From Gottfriedia acidiceleris (lineage in GTDB: Bacteria > Bacillota > Bacilli > Bacillales > Bacillaceae_G), in assembly GCF_023115465.1 (NCBI RefSeq), contig NZ_CP096034.1, positions 1,550,001 to 1,614,000 of the forward strand: a stretch of 64,000 nt of DNA, read 5' to 3'. Each line of letters begins with the position of its first letter. Position 1 is the first letter of the stretch. The position numbers and the translations under genes are program-made. The notes under the pieces are model-generated. The model saw only the letters and a list, made by a program, of their open reading frames with translations. It was not told the DNA's origin and ran no database searches. Shown here piece after piece: positions 18,299-26,623 of the stretch.

Positions 18299-19081
18299 AT
18301 GAAGTTAAATGAGACTGTATTAATAACAGGTGCATCCGGAGGAATTGGTAAAGAATTAGCTATTTTATTTGCAAGGGATGGGTTCGATTTAGTTTTAGTA
18401 GCAAGATCAATTGATAATTTAATGGAAGTAAAAAGTGAAATTGAATTAATGTCGAAAGGAAAGATTCATCTATATTCAAAGGATTTATCTAAGGAAGAGG
18501 AAATAGTTTCTTTACAAAGGGAATTAAAAGCTGAAAAGATTCAAGTTGATTATTTAGTGAATAATGCTGGTTTTGGATTATTTGGGGAGTTTGCAACTAC
18601 AAATTTAGACGAAGAGTTAAACATGATTGATTTAAATATTCGTACGGTTACACATCTTACAAAACTGTTTTTAAAAGGGATGATTGATCGAAATAAAGGT
18701 GGGGTAATGAATATTGCATCTACTGCAGCATTTCAGCCTGGACCATTAATGGCTGTTTATTATGCTACAAAGTCTTATGTTCTTTCTTTTACGGAAGCAC
18801 TTTCGAATGAAATGAAAGGAACAAATGTTAAAGTAACAGCTGTTTGTCCTGGTGCAACAGAAACGAATTTTGGAAAACGTGCCAACATGCATGAATCAAA
18901 TTTATTCCAAAGTGGAGTAGGGAATGTAAAAGATGTTGCTAAAGTAGCATATAGGGGATTTAGAGATGGAAAGACAATTGTGATTCCTGGTATGACGAAT
19001 AAAATACTAGCACATTCTGTTCGATTTATGCCAAGAAAATTAGTTACGAACGTTGTAAGGCATATACAAAGAAGAATATAA
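18299..19081 (+). CDS. SDR family oxidoreductase
   Basis: Short-chain dehydrogenase/reductase, 260 residues, NAD(P)-dependent; substrate unknown. Motifs: nucleotide site TGASGGIG (about 10-17), NNAG (about 90-93), catalytic Ser in IASTAAFQPGP, and YYATKS with the catalytic Tyr and Lys; then CPGATETNFG. The Arg in VARS favours NADP. It most resembles the DltE/YqjQ-type group of the family. Monocistronic, with its own terminator; not part of the conserved yqf order, so an accessory insertion relative to B. subtilis. Confidence 0.82.
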   Translation: MKLNETVLITGASGGIGKELAILFARDGFDLVLVARSIDNLMEVKSEIELMSKGKIHLYSKDLSKEEEIVSLQRELKAEKIQVDYLVNNAGFGLFGEFATTNLDEELNMIDLNIRTVTHLTKLFLKGMIDRNKGGVMNIASTAAFQPGPLMAVYYATKSYVLSFTEALSNEMKGTNVKVTAVCPGATETNFGKRANMHESNLFQSGVGNVKDVAKVAYRGFRDGKTIVIPGMTNKILAHSVRFMPRKLVTNVVRHIQRRI

Positions 19082-19087
19082 AATATT

Positions 19088-19124
19088 AAAACGACTCTGA
19101 CATATTTGGCCGAGTCGTTTTTTG
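19088..19124 (+). terminator. SDR gene terminator
   Basis: A 10-bp stem (AAAACGACTC, 19088-19097, with GAGTCGTTTT, 19112-19121) followed by TTT. Confidence 0.85.
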
Positions 19125-19228
19125 CTTTTAAATTATGTATGAAATAATAACTAAGAATTTTTTAGAACATGGAAGTTTAGAACTATGTAACAAGCAATGT
19201 GTTTAAGAATAGGAATTAATAAATGATA

Positions 19229-19660
19229 TTATTGCTGCCCAGCAGGGTGTGTAAATACTTGGAATAATACGCCAAATTTGTCGACTACTTTACCATAACA
19301 TGGGCTAAATCCAGTATCTTGTAATGGTAATTCTACTTCGCCACCTTCTGAAAGTCCTTCAAAAAATCGTTTTGAAATTTCAATTTCATTTGTAGAAATA
19401 CAAATTGTTACTTGGTTTCCACTTTGGAACGGGTAACCAGGATAAGTATCTGAAAGCATTAATACTGATTCTCCGATTTGGATCGTTGCGTGCATGATTA
19501 AATTCTTAGCATCAGACGGGATCTTTCCTTCTGAATCGTCTCCAACATCTCCATAAGTTTGACTAAATAATACCTTTGCATCCAGTGCTTTTTCATAAAA
19601 ATTGATTGCTTCTTGAGCATTTCCGTCCATGATTAAATAAGGGATTAATTCTAATGACAT
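19229..19660 (-). CDS. VOC family (glyoxalase/PhnB-like) protein
   Basis: A 143-residue protein of the vicinal oxygen chelate superfamily, PhnB/YjdN-like subgroup: IPYLIMDGNAQEAINFYEKA at the N terminus, MHATIQIGESVLMLSDTYPG in the middle and DKFGVLFQVF near the end. Such proteins may be metal enzymes or bind small toxic molecules; no substrate can be given. I start at ATG 19660; a GTG 4 codons upstream merges with the AAGGAG ribosome site. Its upstream promoter contains a LexA-like box (19782-19795). Confidence 0.82.
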   Translation of the reverse strand: MSLELIPYLIMDGNAQEAINFYEKALDAKVLFSQTYGDVGDDSEGKIPSDAKNLIMHATIQIGESVLMLSDTYPGYPFQSGNQVTICISTNEIEISKRFFEGLSEGGEVELPLQDTGFSPCYGKVVDKFGVLFQVFTHPAGQQ

Positions 19661-19769
19661 GTTCCACTTCACTCCTTGTTTAAAAATAAATTTTGTTAAT
19701 GAGAAAGAAACTTAACTATTCTAAAACGCTTGTCTATCCATTACCATATTCTATTCTATCCATATCCAA

Positions 19770-19798
19770 ATTATAAAGTATAGAACGTACGTTTGCAA
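19770..19798 (-). promoter_or_regulatory. Promoter with LexA-like SOS box
   Basis: Read on the minus strand: TTGCAA (19798-19793), a 17-base spacer, and TATAAT (19775-19770). The spacer overlaps AGAACGTACGTTTG (19782-19795 on the plus strand), which fits the Bacillus SOS box CGAACRNRYGTTYG at 13 of 14 positions. The promoter points at the VOC gene, about 110 bases away. A role in the SOS response is inferred. Confidence 0.6.
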
Positions 19799-19957
19799 TA
19801 TAGGGTGTTTTAAAGTTTTTCGACATAATACGAGAACTTTTGTTCTTTTTTTATTTGTTAATTTATCAGTTAAATAGAGGGGAATTGCCTCTATTGTTGA
19901 ATAGTATGCATTAGGGCAAGATGTTTAATAAACTTATAGCCTAGGAGGCTGAGTGGT

Positions 19958-20413
19958 TTGCAGGAGCTCAAAAAATATAGAAGAAATGTCTTCATATTAT
20001 TGTTTGTTATATTTATTTCGTTTATAGGACATTTTCCGAACTCATTGCCAATTGTTAGCAGAAAAATCTTAGAAGGGATTTTTTTGCTTTCATTAATTAG
20101 TTGTTTTGGCATTATTACAAATGGAGTAATTAAGTTTAGTCAAAAAATCGGTAAGTTAGCATACTTCTTTGTTTTAGGTAGTTTAATTAGTGCGATTTTT
20201 GCATTTTCAATCGAAACTTTACATACAATAAGGGTTATAGCATTTTATATTTATTATATTTGTCTTTTTGCGAGTTTAATTACTGGTGTAGTAGCAATTA
20301 TAAAAGAAGAAAAAGGGTTAGCAAAATTATCGGGATTTATATTAATGTTCTTATTTGGACTAATTTTTGTGTGTACATTTATTGTGTGGAATATAAATGG
20401 TACTCAATATTAA
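19958..20413 (+). CDS. Hypothetical membrane protein
   Basis: A 151-residue protein with about four or five membrane segments (VFILLFVIFISFIGHF, ILEGIFLLSLISCFGII, LAYFFVLGSLISAIFAF, IAFYIYYICLFASLITGVVA, LSGFILMFLFGLIFVC). I do not recognise the family. It begins with TTG, 9 bases after a perfect AGGAGG (19943-19948). It is monocistronic, bounded by a terminator at 20482-20508. Confidence 0.65.
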   Translation: MQELKKYRRNVFILLFVIFISFIGHFPNSLPIVSRKILEGIFLLSLISCFGIITNGVIKFSQKIGKLAYFFVLGSLISAIFAFSIETLHTIRVIAFYIYYICLFASLITGVVAIIKEEKGLAKLSGFILMFLFGLIFVCTFIVWNINGTQY

Positions 20414-20481
20414 GCGTTAGAATTCCTTGCCAAGCACTTGTATCATCTGACAATCAAGTTTATATACTGATATTAATTTTT

Positions 20482-20508
20482 CCATCTAGAAATAGATGGT
20501 TTTTTATT
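20482..20508 (+). terminator. Terminator of the membrane protein gene
   Basis: CCATCT (20482-20487) pairs with AGATGG (20494-20499), followed by TTTTTT and a further T-rich tract. Confidence 0.75.
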
Positions 20509-20638
20509 TTTTACCGTTTTTACTATTTAAAAAAGGTATTAAGTTACATTTATAGAATAGGTGAGATATTGATCGAATTACCCATTTCCAATTAGAGATA
20601 TTGAAACTTAAATTACAGAATGATTTTGGGGGACAGAT

Positions 20639-22249
20639 ATGAAAAAGATGTTATGGAATTCACCTGAAAACTTGAAAACATTACTTACAGAACTAGTAAG
20701 TTGGAAAAGTATAACACTGACAGATGGGGAACGGCAATTTCCTATTAATTTATTTAACAAGCTATCAGCTTTACAATATTTTAAAGAATTACCAAATCAA
20801 CTGAGGTTACATGATTCAGATAAAGGTCGTAAATTTTTAACTGCATTGTATAAAAAGCCAGATGTAAAAGATACGATTTGTCTTATAAGTCATTTTGATA
20901 CTGTAAATACAGAAGAATATGGTGAGCTTGAATTTCTGTCTACAAAAACAGAGGATTTAACAAATGCATTTCATGAAAGGCTAAATGAATTATCTAAAGA
21001 AGTTCAAAGTGATTTGAGTTCTGGTGAATATTTATTTGGTCGTGGTTCGATGGATATGAAAATGGGACTTGCGATGCATATGAGTCTTATTGAGAAAGCT
21101 AGTATTGAGGAATGGCCAATTAATCTTTTATTAGTAACTGTTCCTGATGAAGAGGTAAATTCGGCTGGAATGCGTGACGCGGTCTCAACACTTGTAAATC
21201 TTCAGGAAGAATATGATTTGAATTTTAAATTATTTTTAAATGGTGAGCCCGTATTTTCACAAGAACCTGGAGATCCAAAGTATTATATTTACTCTGGTAC
21301 AATTGGTAAAATAATGCCTGCAGCTTTATTTTATGGGAAAGAAACTCATGCCGGAGAACCATTAAGTGGCATAACATCACCATATATTGCATCTTTTTTA
21401 ACTAGAAAAATGGAGTGGAATGACGAGTTTCAAGAGAGTGATTTTGGTGAGAAGACTCCGTTACCTGTTACATTACAGCAGAAGGACTTGAGGTTAGATT
21501 ATTCGACTCAAACACCTTTTCGTTCATGTGCGCTATACAATGTGTTTTTAATGAAAAGAAATGCTTCTGAAGTTTTTAATTTATTCGAAAAAAAAGCACA
21601 AGAAGCTGCTGAAGAATGTAATTTTGAATATGAAAATATGTGTAAAAAACATAACGTAAAAGCAGTTGGGAAAGTAAAAGTAATCCAATATACAGACTTA
21701 CAGCAATATGCGATTAGGAAACTCGGCGAGGATTATGTGTTAAATCTTAAAAAAGAAATTCACTCGCACAGTGAGTGGGATGATCGTGAGAAGTCCTTTA
21801 GAATTGCAGACAATTTAATGATTGAATGTCAGGAGCTTGCACCTGCTATTATCATTTTATTTGCACCACCGTATTATCCAGCAATAAATTCTACTGGAGA
21901 TGAGTTAGTGGAGAAGTGTATTCAATTTTCTTCTGAGCTTGCTAGTTACCAGTTTAATTTACCTGTAAAACGTATTCACTATTTTAATGGAATAAGTGAC
22001 TTAAGTTATGTTAATTACAGTGATTCGACTGGCGGGTGGACAGCATTCGAGTTGAACACACCTGTATGGGGAGACAGTTATACTTTACCTTTTAGTTTAA
22101 TGGAAAAATTAAATGCCCCAGTGTTAAATATAGGACCATTCGGAAAGGATGCTCATAAGTTAACTGAGAGGCTACATATGAGAAATGCATTTGAAGAAGT
22201 ACCTTATATAGTAGAAGAAGTGATTCGTATGATTAGTAAAATGAAATGA
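20639..22249 (+). CDS. rocB: M20 family peptidase, RocB-like
   Basis: A 536-residue zinc peptidase-fold protein (M20/M25/M40) matching RocB, a protein of the arginine degradation pathway whose exact reaction is unknown. Metal-site motifs: CLISHFDTVN, GRGSMDMKMGLAMH and VTVPDEEVNS; the C-terminal third has APPYYPAINSTGD and NIGPFGKDAHKLTERLH. Length fits RocB, longer than typical M20 enzymes. ATG follows a GGGGGA ribosome site. No other roc genes are nearby, so a link to arginine catabolism rests on family likeness only. Confidence 0.83.
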   Translation: MKKMLWNSPENLKTLLTELVSWKSITLTDGERQFPINLFNKLSALQYFKELPNQLRLHDSDKGRKFLTALYKKPDVKDTICLISHFDTVNTEEYGELEFLSTKTEDLTNAFHERLNELSKEVQSDLSSGEYLFGRGSMDMKMGLAMHMSLIEKASIEEWPINLLLVTVPDEEVNSAGMRDAVSTLVNLQEEYDLNFKLFLNGEPVFSQEPGDPKYYIYSGTIGKIMPAALFYGKETHAGEPLSGITSPYIASFLTRKMEWNDEFQESDFGEKTPLPVTLQQKDLRLDYSTQTPFRSCALYNVFLMKRNASEVFNLFEKKAQEAAEECNFEYENMCKKHNVKAVGKVKVIQYTDLQQYAIRKLGEDYVLNLKKEIHSHSEWDDREKSFRIADNLMIECQELAPAIIILFAPPYYPAINSTGDELVEKCIQFSSELASYQFNLPVKRIHYFNGISDLSYVNYSDSTGGWTAFELNTPVWGDSYTLPFSLMEKLNAPVLNIGPFGKDAHKLTERLHMRNAFEEVPYIVEEVIRMISKMK

Positions 22250-22257
22250 TAAAAATA

Positions 22258-22288
22258 AAACCTTCTAATGTAGAAGGTTTATTTTTTT
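22258..22288. terminator. Convergent terminator rocB/small ORF
   Basis: AAACCTTCT (22258-22266) pairs with AGAAGGTTT (22272-22280), followed by ATTTTTTT on the plus strand; on the minus strand a TTTTATTTTTATC tract follows, so it can serve both directions. Confidence 0.85.
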
Positions 22289-22418
22289 AGTATTCTATTT
22301 CTTCAATATCCTTTGGCTGAGGAAGTGGTTTGTTATTTTGTTTGCTCTGATTTATATTATTTATTTCGTCTTCTCTTCTTTCTCTTATAATGCTGTTTTG
22401 CTTTTCGTTATTTTTCAA
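22287..22418 (-). CDS. Small Asn/Gln-rich protein
   Basis: A 43-residue frame with TTG start, 8 bases after AAGGGAG: begins MKNNEKQNSIIRERREDE and ends KDIEEIEY. It is highly charged and Asn/Gln-rich, with no membrane segment. Support comes from the ribosome site, coding-like composition and the bidirectional terminator right behind its stop. No family is recognised. Confidence 0.5.
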   Translation of the reverse strand: MKNNEKQNSIIRERREDEINNINQSKQNNKPLPQPKDIEEIEY

Positions 22419-22534
22419 TTTATTTGCTCCCTTCACTTCGATTACTGTTAATTTGTGCAAAATTAACTAAATTATTAGTAGCTCGAGGAGTAGAGGGAAT
22501 AAGGGGAAAATGTTTTAGGGCATGGCAAAATCGG

Positions 22535-23299
22535 TTACTCTTTTATTTCTGCTTTTTGATGAAATAGAATATTAAAAATGGATTGCCACTCATCTTGACT
22601 TTTTATTTCAGTTATACAGATTCTATGATTTTTGGTTACTTTTAATTGGTGATCTGATAATGATATTCTTCCTTCTTTCGTTAATAAGTTGACGATTCTA
22701 TATTGGGTGAATATTGTTTCATTACTAGTTTGGTAGTAATGAAATTGTTCTTCGAATTGTTTGAGCTGTTTTGGAATAATTGAAATGAAGAGTAAATCCT
22801 TCCAAGTTCCATTGAATTTTTGAAGTATGAAATTCGAATTGTCTTGTTCGAGCATTCGATAGGATCCATTTGGATCTGAGTATTCATAATGGTCACGAAG
22901 CAAGAGTGGTTCTAAAAAACCGCCACCAATTCCTACGTCTGCGAGATAGTTTTGATCGTCAATTTTTACTAATATAGATAAATGTGAGAATTCGGGATTC
23001 CAACATTGTTTTTCATCATTCCAAAATCTAGTTGATATAAATGATACATTGAAACCTAATTCTTGTAGAACTGAAAAAAGTAATGAATTCGTTTCATAAC
23101 AAATTCCACCACGCTTACCTGTAGCTATTTTTTTCATAATTTCAGAAGGATTCATTGAGAGAGGTATTTGGTAGATAATATCGATATTTTCAAATGGTAT
23201 TGAAAGTAAGTGGTGCTTATGAATTTGTTTTAATGAGGAATATGAAATTGTTTGGGTTTTATTTAAACGGATGTGTTTAAAATATGACTCGACTAGCAT
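22535..23299 (-). CDS. nat: Arylamine N-acetyltransferase
   Basis: Transfers acetyl from acetyl-CoA to arylamines and hydrazines. The 254-residue protein has the NAT catalytic triad C67 (RGGICYE), H106 (FSHLSI) and D121 (LADVGIGG), and the N-terminal HKHHLLSIPFENID segment. I start at 23299 because GGAGG lies 5 bases upstream; the frame runs 39 codons further with no ribosome site. Monocistronic, divergent from the sulfate transport operon. Confidence 0.9.
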   Translation of the reverse strand: MLVESYFKHIRLNKTQTISYSSLKQIHKHHLLSIPFENIDIIYQIPLSMNPSEIMKKIATGKRGGICYETNSLLFSVLQELGFNVSFISTRFWNDEKQCWNPEFSHLSILVKIDDQNYLADVGIGGGFLEPLLLRDHYEYSDPNGSYRMLEQDNSNFILQKFNGTWKDLLFISIIPKQLKQFEEQFHYYQTSNETIFTQYRIVNLLTKEGRISLSDHQLKVTKNHRICITEIKSQDEWQSIFNILFHQKAEIKE

Positions 23300-23409
23300 G
23301 AAATCCTCCATAAAATTTAATGTATATATTAAATATAATGAGTATACAATGAGGATCGAATAAAAAGTGAAAAATAAGAGAAATAATTTAAAATTTTCTA
23401 AAATCATAG

Positions 23410-23438
23410 TTGACACATAGGAATAGTATGTTTATTAT
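23410..23438 (+). promoter_or_regulatory. Promoter of the sbp-cysTWA operon
   Basis: TTGACA (23410-23415), a 17-base spacer and TATTAT (23433-23438): a strong sigma-A-type promoter. Transcription should begin near 23445, giving a leader of almost 300 bases before sbp. Confidence 0.7.
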
Positions 23439-23483
23439 TAAGCTTATATAAAAAATCAATATGGCTGATTGGAAGACCAAAGG

Positions 23484-23517
23484 CCCTTAACTATTTTCAT
23501 TAGTTAAGGGTCTTTTT
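23484..23517 (+). terminator. Early terminator in the sbp leader
   Basis: CCCTTAACTA (23484-23493) pairs perfectly with TAGTTAAGGG (23501-23510), then TCTTTTT. It lies about 40 bases after the predicted start point and 220 bases before sbp, so it looks like an attenuator or the end of a short RNA. Confidence 0.75.
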
Positions 23518-23703
23518 GCACTTTAAAAAGGATATTGGCAACTATGAAGAGTACTCGGGTAGCTGCCAATTATAGGAATAAAGTATAAGTGCAACTACGT
23601 CTCTGCTTCGCCTAAAAGGTTTGGCAATCGACGAGTTTTCTTTACATTTGTGCCTTAAAGGGGAGATTTTAATGTGTTGAAGTGTATGGATGGGTACAAA
23701 TAA
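23518..23703 (+). ncRNA. Structured leader with mini-ORF upstream of sbp
   Basis: TTGGCA/TGCCAA arms (in 23535-23570, with inner CT/AG pairs) make a stem; a second region (23596-23636) can pair ACT-CGTC with GACG-AGT. The GGCAAC...GCTGCCAATT stretch recalls the P3 arm of the SAM-I (S-box) riboswitch, but its GGAGGGA...GGCCC core is not in the right place. A strong ribosome site AAAGGGGAG (23657-23665) follows, with only tiny frames behind it: ATG TGT TGA (23672) and a 9-codon GTG frame 23674-23703 reading MLKCMDGYK. The role is inferred, not shown. Confidence 0.4.
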
Positions 23704-23739
23704 AAATCGGAAAATTGAAATTGAGAGGGGCAGATCATT

Positions 23740-24789
23740 GTGGGGGCAAAGAAATGGATTATTAGCTCGGTAGTTGTTGTATTAGCAGTTTCGGGAGTAT
23801 TGTATGCGACCTTGAAGGATGATAAATCTGAGACTACTAATACTGAAGCAGCAAATAAAAAAGTGGAACTGTTAAATGTTTCTTATGATCCTACTCGTGA
23901 ATTATATGAAAATTATAATAAGGCTTTTAGTAAATATTGGGAAAAAGAACATAACCAAACTGTAACAATTAAACAGTCTCATGGTGGTTCTGGAAAACAA
24001 GCTAGGGCAGTAATCGACGGTTTAGATGCTGATGTAGTTACACTAGCTCTTGGATATGATATTGACTCGATCAATGAAAAGGCACAACTATTATCCCCAA
24101 ATTGGCAAAAAGAATTTAAATACAATTCAACTCCTTATACATCAACAATTGTTTTTTTAGTAAGGAAAGGAAATCCGAAAAATATTAAGGATTGGGATGA
24201 TTTAACGAAAAAAGGAGTTCAAGTAATTACTCCAAATCCTAAAACTTCGGGTGGTGCAAGGTGGAATTATTTAGCTGCTTGGGGATATGCAGACAAAAAA
24301 TATAATGGTGATGAGAATAAAGTAAAAGCGTTTATGAAGAAATTATATAAAAACGTTCCTGTATTAGATACTGGCGCACGTGGTTCTACAACTACATTTG
24401 TTGAAAAAGGAATTGGCGATGTATTAATTGCATGGGAAAATGAAGCATTACTTTCAGTGAAGGAATTAGGTGAGGGGAAATATAAAATTGAATATCCTTC
24501 GATTAGTATTCTAGCTGAGCCACCTGTTGCGGTTGTTGATAAAAATGTGAAGGAAAAGAAAACTGAAGAAGTGGCAAAGGCGTACTTATCTTATCTTTAT
24601 AGCAAAGAAGGTCAAAAAATCATTGCCGAAAATTATTATCGTCCGAGAGATAAAGAGATACTAGCAAAATATAGTGAACAATATCCTAGCCTGCCATTAT
24701 TAACAATTGATAAAGATTTCGGAGGATGGGATAAAGCTCAATCGAAGCATTTTGATGATGGCGGAGTATTCGACCAAATCTATCAATAA
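23740..24789 (+). CDS. sbp: Sulfate ABC transporter substrate-binding protein
   Basis: Captures sulfate (or thiosulfate) outside the membrane for CysTWA. The 349-residue protein has a hydrophobic N terminus ([18 protein letters not shown]) without a lipobox cysteine, so it is either cleaved by signal peptidase I or stays anchored. Family motifs: [56 protein letters not shown] and [18 protein letters not shown]. The start is GTG, 9 bases after GAGAGGGG. First gene of the sbp-cysT-cysW-cysA operon. Confidence 0.93.
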   Translation: MGAKKWIISSVVVVLAVSGVLYATLKDDKSETTNTEAANKKVELLNVSYDPTRELYENYNKAFSKYWEKEHNQTVTIKQSHGGSGKQARAVIDGLDADVVTLALGYDIDSINEKAQLLSPNWQKEFKYNSTPYTSTIVFLVRKGNPKNIKDWDDLTKKGVQVITPNPKTSGGARWNYLAAWGYADKKYNGDENKVKAFMKKLYKNVPVLDTGARGSTTTFVEKGIGDVLIAWENEALLSVKELGEGKYKIEYPSISILAEPPVAVVDKNVKEKKTEEVAKAYLSYLYSKEGQKIIAENYYRPRDKEILAKYSEQYPSLPLLTIDKDFGGWDKAQSKHFDDGGVFDQIYQ

Positions 24790-24806
24790 TCACGTAATTG
24801 GAAAAT

Positions 24807-24849
24807 AAGGAGGACATTGGACTTTATTGGGCGTTTTACTAGAGCCTAA
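24807..24849 (+). other. sbp-cysT intergenic stem with orphan ribosome site
   Basis: A perfect AAGGAGG (24807-24813) is followed by no credible gene; the only near frame (TTG 24817, 10 codons) is just 3 bases away. The stretch can fold through GACTT/AAGTC and GGGC/GCCT with internal loops. It may tune expression between sbp and the permeases. Confidence 0.3.
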
Positions 24850-24897
24850 GCCAAGTCTTCTTTATTTGATTTTTATTTTAAGGAGGATTGACAGAAT

Positions 24898-25728
24898 TTG
24901 TTTAAGAAGCGGAAAAGAATCCTACCTGGATTTGGATTAACCTTTGGATTTTCAATATTATATATAAGTTTTTTTATTTTTCTCCCGGTATCGATGCTGT
25001 TCTTACATTCTTTCGATATAGGTTGGTCAAAATTTATTAAAATTGTTAGTGAACATAGAGTACTAATGTCTTATAAAGTAAGTTTTGGAACGGCCTTTAT
25101 TGCTGCCATTATTAATGCTGTTTTTGGTTTATTAGTAGCTTGGGTGCTTGTACGGTATCGTTTTCCTGGAAAACGAATTGTAGATGCATTCATTGATTTA
25201 CCTTTTGCATTACCGACTGCAGTTGCTGGAATTACTTTAACTACATTATATTCTCCTGATGGTTGGGTTGGAAAATTTTTCTCTTTCAAAATTGCTTATA
25301 CACCACTCGGGATTATTATAGCTCTTACATTTATCGGGTTACCATTTGTAGTTAGAATGGTTCAACCTGTTCTTGAAAATTTTCAAAAAGATGTTGAGGA
25401 AGCAGCAGCAAGTCTAGGGGCAAACCGTTTTCAAATTTTTTGGAAGGTAATTTTTCCAAGCATTTTACCAGCATTATTGACGGGATTTTCTTTAGCATTC
25501 GCAAGATCCTTAGGTGAGTATGGCTCTGTCGTATTTATTTCTGGAAATATGCCAATGAAGACTGAAATTACACCATTGTTAATTATGACAAAATTAGAAC
25601 AATATGATTACTCGGGTGCAACCGCACTTGCAGTTGTATTATTAGTAACCTCTTTCTTACTCTTATTGATCATTAGTATTTTTCAAAGATACGCAAATCG
25701 TGCTTTTGTTCAAGGGGGTAAAAGTTAA
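24898..25728 (+). CDS. cysT: Sulfate ABC transporter permease CysT
   Basis: One of two membrane subunits of the sulfate importer. The 276-residue protein has about six membrane segments, beginning with GLTFGFSILYISFFIFLPVS, and the cytoplasmic EAA loop (EEAAASLGANRFQIFWKVIF, about 165-185) that docks the ATPase. The start is TTG, 11 bases after AAGGAGG (24880-24886). It lies 2 bases before cysW. Confidence 0.93.
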   Translation: MFKKRKRILPGFGLTFGFSILYISFFIFLPVSMLFLHSFDIGWSKFIKIVSEHRVLMSYKVSFGTAFIAAIINAVFGLLVAWVLVRYRFPGKRIVDAFIDLPFALPTAVAGITLTTLYSPDGWVGKFFSFKIAYTPLGIIIALTFIGLPFVVRMVQPVLENFQKDVEEAAASLGANRFQIFWKVIFPSILPALLTGFSLAFARSLGEYGSVVFISGNMPMKTEITPLLIMTKLEQYDYSGATALAVVLLVTSFLLLLIISIFQRYANRAFVQGGKS

Positions 25729-25730
25729 GA

Positions 25731-26612
25731 ATGGAAAGAGAATATAAGATCGAAAGAAAAATAGAAGTGAATGCTAGTAACGAGAAAAAAGTAAAATTAC
25801 AGGTCAATACGATTCCAATCATTTTGATTAGTATTGTCATACTTTTTTTAGCGCTATTTTTATTTCTACCATTAGTTTCAATTTTTATAAAGGCTTTACA
25901 AGATGGTTTTGGAGTTTATAAAGAAGCGATTGTAAATGATGAGACGTTAGCAGCAATTAAATTGACTTTTTTCGTAACGATTATTACGTTACCGCTTAAT
26001 GCGATTTTTGGTGTTTCAATTGCGTGGGCTACAACGAAATTTAATTTTAAAGGAAAAAATATATTAGTAACTTTACTTGAACTTCCGTTTGCAGTATCAC
26101 CTGTTGTAGCAGGATTTTTATTTGTTCTTTTATTTAGTCCGAATAATGGGATTTTTGGTGGATGGTTAAAGGAACATAATTTGAAAATCATTTTTTCAAC
26201 CCCGGGAATTGTTTTAGCAACAATTTTTGTCACACTGCCTTTTGTAGCGAAAGAATTAATTGCAGTTATGCAAGCAACAGGGAGTGCTGAAGAAGAAGCT
26301 GCACTAACTTTGGGTGCGAACGGATGGCATATTTTTTGGAAGGTAACACTTCCGAAAATTAAATGGGGACTTTTGTATGGCGTTATATTATGCAATGCAA
26401 GAGCGGTTGGAGAATTTGGTGCTGTATCAGTTGTATCAGGACATATTCGCGGAGAAACAATTACAATGCCACTTCATATTGAAAATTTGTATAATGAGTA
26501 CCAATTTCCACAAGCATATACAGTTGCGTCACTCATGTCCATTTTTGCGATTCTGACATTAGTTATTAAAAATATCATTGAATGGAAAGTTCTAAAGGAA
26601 GAGAAACAATAG
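25731..26612 (+). CDS. cysW: Sulfate ABC transporter permease CysW
   Basis: Second membrane subunit of the sulfate importer. The 293-residue protein starts with a charged, Lys-rich cytoplasmic stretch (about 1-25), then six membrane segments, with the EAA loop [20 protein letters not shown] (about 185-204) and [15 protein letters not shown], typical of CysW. ATG after GGGGGT. It is separated from cysA by only 11 bases. Confidence 0.93.
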   Translation: MEREYKIERKIEVNASNEKKVKLQVNTIPIILISIVILFLALFLFLPLVSIFIKALQDGFGVYKEAIVNDETLAAIKLTFFVTIITLPLNAIFGVSIAWATTKFNFKGKNILVTLLELPFAVSPVVAGFLFVLLFSPNNGIFGGWLKEHNLKIIFSTPGIVLATIFVTLPFVAKELIAVMQATGSAEEEAALTLGANGWHIFWKVTLPKIKWGLLYGVILCNARAVGEFGAVSVVSGHIRGETITMPLHIENLYNEYQFPQAYTVASLMSIFAILTLVIKNIIEWKVLKEEKQ

Positions 26613-26623
26613 GAGAGGATTGT

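Noticed and set aside
23461-23600. SAM-I (S-box) riboswitch upstream of sbp
   Set aside because: Only one arm (GGCAAC...GCCAATT) is similar; the kink-turn core GGAGGGA and GGCCC block are not positioned for the fold and a terminator hairpin interrupts. Kept as an unexplained leader instead.
24817-24849. 10-codon TTG frame after AAGGAGG between sbp and cysT
   Set aside because: The start is only 3 bases from the ribosome site and no other support exists.
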